From Bacteroidaceae bacterium (GTDB lineage: Bacteria > Bacteroidota > Bacteroidia > Bacteroidales > Bacteroidaceae), in NCBI GenBank assembly GCA_017428785.1, contig JAFRQD010000021.1, forward strand, positions 1-37,203: a stretch of 37,203 nt of DNA. The letters are read 5' to 3'. The notes below the pieces were generated by a model that ran no database searches, was not told the origin of the DNA, and was given only the letters and a program-made list of their open reading frames with translations. The position numbers and the translations under genes were made by a program. This document shows, in pieces, positions 31,021 through 37,203 of this stretch; the first letter of the stretch is position 1; each line of letters opens with the position of its first letter.

Positions 31021-32055
31021 ATGAAAACTTCTTTTGAGAGCGATTATAACAACGGCGCACATCCTGAAGTGATTTGTCATCTGCTCGAGACAAACGGCAA
31101 ACAAAGCCAGTCGTATGGTTTCGATGAATGGAGCGAGCAGGCACGAAACAAGATACGCACAGCCTGCAAGTGCCCCGAGGCTGACATCTTCTTCCTCGTG
31201 GGCGGCACGCAGGCCAATGCAACGGTCATCGACGGCATGCTTCAGACCTACGAAGGCGTGATAGCCGTGCAGACGGCCCACATCAATGTGCACGAGTCGG
31301 GAGCCGTAGAAGCCAGCGGACACAAAGTCATCACCCAGCCCTCTCATGGTGGCAAGATGGATGCAGGCGAACTGGAAGCCTGGCTCAAAGCCTTCCATGC
31401 CGACCCCACACTCGAGCACATGGTCATCCCGGGCATGGTCTATATCACCTTCCCCACGGAGCTCGGGAGCGTTTATAGCGCCAAAGAGATAGAAGAGATA
31501 CTTGCCGTTTGCCGACGCTATGAGCTCAAACTCTTCATCGACGGAGCACGTCTGGGCTACGGACTTGCATCTTCGGAATGCGACTTCGACCTCGCTTGGC
31601 TGGCCAGCCATTGTGATGCCTTCTACATCGGCGGCACGAAAGTCGGGGCTTTGTGCGGCGAGGCAGTCGTCTTCCCCCAAGGTAATGCCCCTCGCCACTT
31701 CATGAACATCGTGAAGCGGCACGGAGCCCTGCTTGCCAAGAGCCGTCTCGCTGGCGTACAGTTCGATGCATTATTCACGGACAACCTCTACATGAAGATT
31801 GCCAAGCACGCTATCGACATGGCAATGAAAATGCGTCAAATCTTTGCGGATGCAGGCATCCCCATGCGCGACTCCAGCACCAACCAGCAGTTCGTTGAGC
31901 TCACAAACAAGCAGATGAAGCACATCCTGCAGGACGTCCTCTTCGAGACCTGGGAGCCCATCGACGCAGACCGCACCCTCTGCCGTTTCGTAACGAGCTG
32001 GGCCACAACCGACCGCGACCTCAAAGTCCTTGAATCTGCCCTCAACACACTTTGA
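31021..32055 (+). CDS. ltaE: Low-specificity L-threonine aldolase
   Basis: PLP-dependent fold-type I enzyme of 344 residues, cleaving L-threonine or allo-threonine to glycine and acetaldehyde. The start MKTSFESDYNNGAHPEVICHL matches the family (the YNNGAHP segment); the longer upstream frame overlaps the phosphorylase gene. PLP-site marks are FLVGGTQANATVIDGML, KLFIDGARLGYGL (the Asp that holds the ring) and FYIGGTKVGALCGEAVVF (the Schiff-base Lys). It lies 5 bases after the phosphorylase gene, so the two are co-transcribed. A period-22 array follows. Confidence 0.93.
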   Translation: MKTSFESDYNNGAHPEVICHLLETNGKQSQSYGFDEWSEQARNKIRTACKCPEADIFFLVGGTQANATVIDGMLQTYEGVIAVQTAHINVHESGAVEASGHKVITQPSHGGKMDAGELEAWLKAFHADPTLEHMVIPGMVYITFPTELGSVYSAKEIEEILAVCRRYELKLFIDGARLGYGLASSECDFDLAWLASHCDAFYIGGTKVGALCGEAVVFPQGNAPRHFMNIVKRHGALLAKSRLAGVQFDALFTDNLYMKIAKHAIDMAMKMRQIFADAGIPMRDSSTNQQFVELTNKQMKHILQDVLFETWEPIDADRTLCRFVTSWATTDRDLKVLESALNTL

Positions 32056-32088
32056 CCTTCTGGGACCAATACGAGTGAAGGTTTCTGA

Positions 32089-32232
32089 TTACTCGTAAGG
32101 ACTTGTAAGAAAGGACGTGTCCATTTCCTCATAAGGACGTGTCCATTTGGGCAAATCGACGTGTTGATTTTACAAAATCCACACGAGGATTTTTATAATG
32201 CCTCCAGAGAAAGTCATCAAGACGTCATCTCA
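32089..32232 (+). repeat. 22-base-period array between ltaE and the RM gene
   Basis: In-register 12-mers every 22 bases: TTACTCGTAAGG (32089), AAGGACGTGTCC (32111 and 32133), ATCGACGTGTTG (32155), ATCCACACGAGG (32177), TGCCTCCAGAGA (32199), GACGTCATCTCA (32221). Linkers include ATTTCCTCAT, ATTTGGGCAA, ATTTTACAAA, ATTTTTATAA and AAGTCATCAA. Stem sequences change but most stay self-complementary (GGAC/GTCC, CGA/TTG with G-U, TTAC/GTAA). It fills most of the 288-base gap; the rest holds the next promoter. Confidence 0.78.
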
Positions 32233-32285
32233 AGGCAATTATATCTTAGACAGACTGACATAAATAAAAAAGCAGGAAATGATTT

Positions 32286-32315
32286 TTTGAAAATGAAATC
32301 TTTTTCGTAACTTTA
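32286..32315 (+). promoter_or_regulatory. Likely promoter of the RM gene
   Basis: TTTG (32286-32289) and TAACTTTA (32308-32315, one mismatch to TAnnTTTG) lie 18 bases apart, 28 bases before the ATG. Confidence 0.5.
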
Positions 32316-32343
32316 CGCCCGAAAAACCGAACTCATCGCCTTT

Positions 32344-35340
32344 ATGCTATTCCAAAAGAACATCCTCAGGAAATACCTCGCCCTGCTGCCTGCTGAACGG
32401 ATGGCCGAGGCGTGGAGCACGTTCCAAAGCTATTTCCTCAATGCCGACATACAGCAGAACATCCTCCAGTCGAAGGAAGAGCAGTTCCAGGAAGGTTTCC
32501 TGCGCGAACTCTTCGTCAAGGTGCTTGGCTACACGCTCAATCCATCGCCCAACTTCAACCTCATCACCGAGCAGAAGAACGAGACGAACTCCAAGAAAGC
32601 CGATGGCGCCATCTTGATTGAAGAAAAGGTTGTGGGCATCATCGAGCTGAAGGACCACAAGACGCCCGACCTCTCGAAGGTCGAGACACAAGCCTTCGGC
32701 TACAAGAACCAGCATCCCGATGCCCGACTTGTCGTCATTTCCAACTTCGAGAAATTGCGCCTCTACATCGACAATACGGTGGAGCATATCGAGTGGAACC
32801 TTTTTACGCTCACAGAGCAGGAGTTCCGCGAAATGTACCTCTGCCTCGCTTTCGAGCAGGTAAAGCAGGAAACAGCCCTGAAGATGAAGCGGGAATCCGT
32901 CTCCAGCGAAGACCAGATAACAAAGGCGCTCTACAAGGACTACTCCCAGTTCAAGCGAGCCCTCTTTGCCGACATCGTCGCTCACAATCCCGACTACGAC
33001 CAGCTTCTGCTCTTCAAGAAGACACAAAAGCTGCTCGACCGCCTGCTCTTCATCTTCTTTGCCGAAGACTGCGCACTTTTGCCCCCAAACTCCATGATGC
33101 AAATCATCGACCAATGGGAGAAACTCTCGGAACTGGATGCCTACGTCCCCTTCTACGAGCGCATCAAGAAGTATTTCGGCTATATGAACACAGGCTTCCA
33201 AGGCAAGAAGTACGAAATCTTCGCCTACAACGGAGGCCTGTTCAAGCCCGATGAGGTGCTCGACAATATCACAATCACCGACGCTGTGCTTGTGGAGCAC
33301 ACCAAACGCCTCTCGGAATACGACTTCGAGAGCGAAGTCGATGTCAACATCCTTGGCCACATCTTCGAGAACTCCCTCAGCGAGATTGAAGAAATGACTC
33401 AACAAATTGAGGCAGGTCTTGGCTCTTCCCCCTCGGGGGAAGCAGGAAGGGGGCTTGTTTCCAAGCGCAAGCAGGACGGCGTCTTCTATACGCCCCAATA
33501 CATTACGAAATATATAGTCGAGAACACCGTGGGACGACTCTGCACGGAAAAGAAGCAAGAACTGGGCATCGACGAGGCAGAGTACTTTGCCGACGCCCAC
33601 CGACAAAAGCAAACCAAGATTCGCCTGCTCGACAAGTTGACGCAATATCGCGACTGGCTCAAGCAAATCACGATTCTCGACCCTGCTTGCGGTTCTGGTG
33701 CCTTCCTGAATGCAGCACTTCGTTTCCTGATAGACGAGCACCACAAAATCGACGTAATGGAAGCCAAAGTGACGGAATCCACTTTCGTCTATCCCGATAT
33801 AGACAAAGAGATACTGGAGCACAACCTCTTTGGCGTGGACATCAACGAAGAGAGCGTCGAGATAGCGCAACTGGCCCTCTGGCTACGCACAGCCCAGCCC
33901 CGTCGCAAACTCAACACATTGAACCAGAACATCAAGTGCGGCAACTCGCTCATCAGCGACCCAGCCATAGCAGGCGACAAAGCATTCGACTGGCAGAAAG
34001 AGTTCCCGCAAGTCTTCGCCAAAGGAGGATTTGATGTCGTCATAGGCAATCCACCGTATGTGAATATGGCAAACATTCTAAATGAACAGGAAAGAAAATA
34101 CTATCAAAACAACTATTCAACTGTTAAGAATAAATGCGACCTTTATTCCATATTTACAGAACGGTCAAAAACCTTGTTAAAAGATAATGGATTGTTTGGG
34201 TTCATATTCCCAAATAGTTGGATGGGCACAGAAAGTTTCTCCAAGTTTAGAGAGTTCCTTTCAAAAGAAGTAAATGTATATCAACTTGTAGAGTTGCCCC
34301 CAGGTGTTTTTGAAGATGCAATTGTTACAACTGTCTTGTGCTTCTATAAGAATGCAACGCCAAAAGCAAGTAATAATGTTGATGTTTATTCCTGTATCAA
34401 TAAGGAGTTTGTCAAAAAAGACTTTGTGTTATCGTACGAACAGATACTAAAAAATCCCAATTCGTCGTTTGCTTTCGAGAAGACAATTTCATTAGAGAAT
34501 GTTTCCTGCAAGAAACTATCAGAGATTGCGTCTTTCTCCTTAGGAATCAAAACAAGCGATGATGCACGATTTGTATTTGATGAGCCAATAGATAATACCT
34601 GTTACAAGTTTATTCGTGGACGCAACATTTCAAGATGGTCTCATCCATATAACGATGAATGGATATGGTATCAGCCAACCTTAATATGTGAGAAGCCTGG
34701 AGGAAGGCCAAGAGTTCTTGAGAACTTCTTAGTTAAAAGAAAGATTGTTATACAAGACATAGCGACACAAATTACCGCCACAATAGATTGTGAAAAGTTC
34801 TTGTGCAACGACACGCTAAACATTATCTATTCATTAGATAACGAGTATTCTTTTGAGTATATTCTATGTATTTTGAACTCCAAGTTAGTCAATGTTTGGT
34901 TTAAGAAGATATTTCCTGCGGGTCTTCATATAAAGACAAATCAATTAGAACAGATACCTATTCCTGCCATATCTCTTGATGCCCAGCAGCCTTTCATCGC
35001 CCTTGCCGATAAGATGCTCTCCCTTCATAAGGACTTGCAGGAGAAGCGTTCTCGTTTCCTGCGTCGTTTGGGTGAAAACATAGAGGGCGTGAAGATAACA
35101 ACTGCCCTGCAAACCTTCGACGAGCTGGACTTCGCAGGCTTCGTGGCAGAGCTGAAGAAGCAGAAGAAAAAGCTCTCCCTCTCCCAGCAGGACGAATGGG
35201 AGGAATACTTCAACCAGAACAAAGAGACCTGCCAAGCCCTCGCCCAGCAAATCAGCGAGACAGACCAGGAGATAGACACCCGCGTCTTCGACCTCTACGG
35301 CCTCACCCCAGAAGAACGACAGACTGTACTCAATACATAA
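32344..35340 (+). CDS. Type IIG restriction-modification enzyme (Eco57I-like)
   Basis: A single 998-residue protein with nuclease, adenine methyltransferase and target recognition. The N-terminal PD-(D/E)xK-type nuclease is suggested by Asp87 (KKADGAIL) and E101-L-K103 (GIIELK). A helical connector follows to about residue 355. Methyltransferase motif I is ILDPACGSGAFLNAALRF and motif IV is VVIGNPPYV, typical of N6-adenine enzymes. The target-recognition region (about 34060-34975) is visibly AT-richer than both flanks. The C-terminal helical domain ends PEERQTVLNT. Residues about 360-372 (GLGSSPSGEAGRG) are translated from a C-run/G-run palindrome inserted just before KQDGVFYTPQYI. No separate specificity or helicase gene is nearby, so it acts alone. 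The recognition site cannot be predicted. Confidence 0.92.
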   Translation: MLFQKNILRKYLALLPAERMAEAWSTFQSYFLNADIQQNILQSKEEQFQEGFLRELFVKVLGYTLNPSPNFNLITEQKNETNSKKADGAILIEEKVVGIIELKDHKTPDLSKVETQAFGYKNQHPDARLVVISNFEKLRLYIDNTVEHIEWNLFTLTEQEFREMYLCLAFEQVKQETALKMKRESVSSEDQITKALYKDYSQFKRALFADIVAHNPDYDQLLLFKKTQKLLDRLLFIFFAEDCALLPPNSMMQIIDQWEKLSELDAYVPFYERIKKYFGYMNTGFQGKKYEIFAYNGGLFKPDEVLDNITITDAVLVEHTKRLSEYDFESEVDVNILGHIFENSLSEIEEMTQQIEAGLGSSPSGEAGRGLVSKRKQDGVFYTPQYITKYIVENTVGRLCTEKKQELGIDEAEYFADAHRQKQTKIRLLDKLTQYRDWLKQITILDPACGSGAFLNAALRFLIDEHHKIDVMEAKVTESTFVYPDIDKEILEHNLFGVDINEESVEIAQLALWLRTAQPRRKLNTLNQNIKCGNSLISDPAIAGDKAFDWQKEFPQVFAKGGFDVVIGNPPYVNMANILNEQERKYYQNNYSTVKNKCDLYSIFTERSKTLLKDNGLFGFIFPNSWMGTESFSKFREFLSKEVNVYQLVELPPGVFEDAIVTTVLCFYKNATPKASNNVDVYSCINKEFVKKDFVLSYEQILKNPNSSFAFEKTISLENVSCKKLSEIASFSLGIKTSDDARFVFDEPIDNTCYKFIRGRNISRWSHPYNDEWIWYQPTLICEKPGGRPRVLENFLVKRKIVIQDIATQITATIDCEKFLCNDTLNIIYSLDNEYSFEYILCILNSKLVNVWFKKIFPAGLHIKTNQLEQIPIPAISLDAQQPFIALADKMLSLHKDLQEKRSRFLRRLGENIEGVKITTALQTFDELDFAGFVAELKKQKKKLSLSQQDEWEEYFNQNKETCQALAQQISETDQEIDTRVFDLYGLTPEERQTVLNT
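33424..33457. repeat. Palindrome translated inside the RM gene
   Basis: CTTCCCCCTCGGGGGAAG (33424-33441) followed by AAGGGGGCTTG (33447-33457). In frame, encoding SSPSGEAGRGL between the connector and the methyltransferase domain. Confidence 0.8.
34060..34975 (+). other. AT-rich target-recognition segment of the RM gene
   Basis: Composition and codon use shift sharply to AT-rich right after the NPPYVNMAN segment (about 34070). They return to the GC-richer style near ISLDAQQPF (about 34975). The shifted segment spans the expected target-recognition domain. Confidence 0.7.
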
Positions 35341-35371
35341 CATCCAAATGCGTTCACAATACTAACCTCTC

Positions 35372-35428
35372 ATTTTTCAATCTTCAATTTTTCAATCTTC
35401 AATATTAAATCTTCAATATTAAATGTAA
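35372..35428 (+). repeat. Heptad array upstream of mnmE
   Basis: Eight consecutive units of 7 (one of 8) bases: ATTTTTC, AATCTTC, AATTTTTC, AATCTTC, AATATTA, AATCTTC, AATATTA, AATGTAA. They end 4 bases before the mnmE ATG. One orientation only. Confidence 0.75.
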
Positions 35429-35432
35429 TAAG

Positions 35433-36782
35433 ATGAAACAAGATACCATTTGCGCCCTTGCCACCCCTCCAGGTGGAGCCATCGCCGTTGTTCGCGTCAG
35501 CGGACCTGATGCCGTTGCCATTACCGGAAGCATCTTCTCAAAACCTCTTGACAAAGCAGAAGGCTATTCCCTGCACTTCGGACAAATCAAGGATATGGAC
35601 GGCAAGGAACTCGACGAGGTGCTTGTCTCAGTCTTCCGTGCACCCCACTCCTATACGGGCGAGGACAGCACCGAGATAAGCTGTCACGGCAGTTCCTATA
35701 TCGCAAAGAACCTTCTGGAGTCGCTCATCTGGGCAGGCGCCCGACAGGCAGAACCCGGTGAATATACGATGCGAGCCTTCATGAACGGCAAGCTCGACCT
35801 CAGTCAGGCAGAAGCCGTGGCCGACCTCATTGCCTCTTCCACACAGGCAACACATCAGATGGCCATGAGCCAAATGCGCGGCCAGTTCAGCCAAGAACTT
35901 AAAGACCTGCAAGGACAACTCCTGCACCTCACCTCCCTGCTCGAGCTCGAACTTGACTTCAACGACCAGGATGTAGAGTTCGCAGACAGGAAGAAACTCT
36001 CCGAGCTGATGGATAAGATTGAGCTTCATATCAGCCAATTGGCAGACTCGTTCCAAGTGGGCAATGCCATCAAAAACGGCATACCCGTCGCCATCATCGG
36101 TGCTCCGAATGTTGGCAAATCGACCCTCCTCAATGCCCTTGTGGGTGAGGAAAGGGCTATCGTCTCGAGCATTCAGGGAACGACACGCGACCTTATAGAG
36201 GACACGACACAAATCGGCGGAATAACCTTCCGCTTTATTGATACCGCAGGCATTCGCAAGACACAAAGCAAGTTAGAGCGAATGGGCATAGAACGCTCCA
36301 TCGAAGCTGCCGAGAAAGCCAAAATCATATTACTCATAACCGATGCAGGCCAGCCCTTCCCCGATTTAGAGTTTAAGGACAACCAAATCGTATTGCAAGT
36401 CATCAACAAGTGCGACATTTCGCTGCCAAGCAGTTCATACCTCTATCATCGTTTGCCAGACGACCGCTTGTTCCATATCTCTGCAGCAAAAGGCGACGGC
36501 ATGGACATCCTGCGTCAGGCTTTGGTAAAGGAAGTCTCCCTGCCCACCAATCTTGATGCCACACATTCCATTGTAACCAATGTGCGCCACTACAACGCCC
36601 TCAAGCAAGCACTCAAAGCCCTTCGTCACGCGAAGAAAGCCTTTGCCGACCAAACACCAACAGACCTTGTCGCCGAAGATCTCCGAGCGTGCCTCCACCA
36701 CCTCGGCGAAATCACCGGCAGCGAAATCACATCCGAAGATGTCCTCCACAACATCTTCTCTTCTTTTTGCGTGGGCAAATAA
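35433..36782 (+). CDS. mnmE: tRNA U34 modification GTPase MnmE
   Basis: A 449-residue GTPase that, with MnmG, installs the 5-carboxymethylaminomethyl group at wobble uridine. The N-terminal formyl-THF-binding domain (TICALATPPGGAIAVVRVSG, then HSYTGEDSTEISCHGS) is followed by a helical domain and an inserted G domain: G1 GAPNVGKS at 223-230, the TTRD loop, DTAG at 270-273, NKCD at 325-328. The C-terminal end FCVGK carries the conserved cysteine. The length is normal. The start at 35433 is standard (MKQDTICALATPPG). Its leader is a heptad array, so no promoter is obvious. Confidence 0.98.
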   Translation: MKQDTICALATPPGGAIAVVRVSGPDAVAITGSIFSKPLDKAEGYSLHFGQIKDMDGKELDEVLVSVFRAPHSYTGEDSTEISCHGSSYIAKNLLESLIWAGARQAEPGEYTMRAFMNGKLDLSQAEAVADLIASSTQATHQMAMSQMRGQFSQELKDLQGQLLHLTSLLELELDFNDQDVEFADRKKLSELMDKIELHISQLADSFQVGNAIKNGIPVAIIGAPNVGKSTLLNALVGEERAIVSSIQGTTRDLIEDTTQIGGITFRFIDTAGIRKTQSKLERMGIERSIEAAEKAKIILLITDAGQPFPDLEFKDNQIVLQVINKCDISLPSSSYLYHRLPDDRLFHISAAKGDGMDILRQALVKEVSLPTNLDATHSIVTNVRHYNALKQALKALRHAKKAFADQTPTDLVAEDLRACLHHLGEITGSEITSEDVLHNIFSSFCVGK

Positions 36783-37138
36783 ATTGACGCAACTCATTGA
36801 TATACAAGATGTTATAATTCTCTTAAAATAGAAAATAGGAGCAATTTGTCATTTTTGACATTGCTGAATTTCAACACTTTACGTTTTTTATTTCAAGTTA
36901 TTCGAGTCTATTTATTATCTTTTTTCTACCGTATTTCTACCGTATAAAGTACGATTTATGTCTCCGAAGCCCATCAATAGCCGACAAAAGTGCGCAATTA
37001 TTGTTAATAGTTGGTAGATTTCTGTTAACAAACGTATAATATTCTAGTTTATGTAAACTTTATTGACCCAGTTCATACTCATTTTGCCACTTGTAGACCA
37101 TATTTATTTACTGTCACACAAAAGTGACATCAATAATT
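36783..37138. other. AT-rich intergenic region after mnmE
   Basis: No convincing gene. A hairpin at 36840-36864 (AGCAA, TGTCA / TGACA, TTGCT) could stop mnmE transcription. The 11-base unit TTTCTACCGTA is directly repeated at 36923 and 36934. TGTCAC (37112) and GTGACA (37124) form an inverted pair 10 bases before the next ATG and could be an operator. The composition change may mark the edge of an acquired segment. Confidence 0.5.
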
Positions 37139-37203
37139 ATGAGTAATTACAAGCATTTCAAACATTACTACAATCCATACGATAGTTTGGATGTAGAGTG
37201 GCA
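37139..37203 (+). CDS. Partial unknown gene at the window end
   Basis: An open frame from ATG 37139 reads MSNYKHFKHYYNPYDSLDVEW and runs off the window. I do not recognise it. It lies in AT-rich sequence behind a TGTCAC/GTGACA inverted repeat, which supports a real start, but only 21 codons are visible. Confidence 0.4.
   Translation, partial: MSNYKHFKHYYNPYDSLDVEW

Noticed and set aside
32344-35340. BREX (PglX) methyltransferase
   Set aside because: It has its own nuclease-like N-terminus and no neighbouring brx/pgl genes; a solitary type IIG enzyme fits better.

Overview
The window looks like chromosomal DNA of a Bacteroidales bacterium, most likely Prevotella or a relative. Three things suggest this: promoters of the Bacteroidetes type (TAnnTTTG at -7, sometimes TTTG near -33), the gene order phoH-purC-menG-aroE, and a lipoprotein TamL next to TamB. 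No rRNA, CRISPR array, transposase or phage gene is visible. Most genes are housekeeping.

Layout. 0.1-3.8 kb (+): phoH, purC, menG, aroE. 3.9-11.2 kb (-): tamB-tamL, envelope assembly. 11.5-13.7 kb (-): tetR-type regulator, fabG, an RluA-family pseudouridine synthase. 13.9 kb (+): initiator tRNA-Met. 14.3-18.8 kb (-): two exported GH3 glycosidases. 18.9-19.9 kb: a gene-free stretch full of palindromes and periodic repeats. 19.9-25.6 kb (+): a stand-alone RecQ C-terminal (RQC) protein, manA, rplU-rpmA, a MenA-like prenyltransferase, a CPBP protease, serS. 25.6-32.1 kb (+): a four-helix-bundle (23S IVS-type) ORF, a fused PyrK-like/GltA enzyme, a DUF486 membrane protein, an exported beta-propeller-like protein, a nucleoside phosphorylase, a threonine aldolase. 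32.3-36.8 kb (+): a single-gene type IIG restriction-modification enzyme and mnmE. The last 0.4 kb is AT-rich and begins an unknown gene.

The striking feature is repeats, not genes. (1) Arrays with a strict 22-base period, each unit a 12-base imperfect palindrome (short variable stem around a CACG/CGTG-like centre) plus a 10-base linker. Five copies share a 78-base core of four CGCCGCACGCGG-like units. Other arrays keep the period but have different stems. One runs 13 units in register from 14000 to the bglX stop. (2) Arrays of 7- or 8-base units, very often four units per arm and often as inverted pairs. They lie between genes and also in frame inside aroE, tamL, menG and gltA. (3) A C-run/G-run palindrome family that is translated in phoH, bglX and the RM gene. 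The four-helix-bundle ORF sits exactly between two inverted four-heptad arms, which suggests a small mobile cassette.

The whole set looks like a family of short sequences spreading in this lineage and tolerated in coding sequence. I infer this from sequence alone; the mechanism is unknown.
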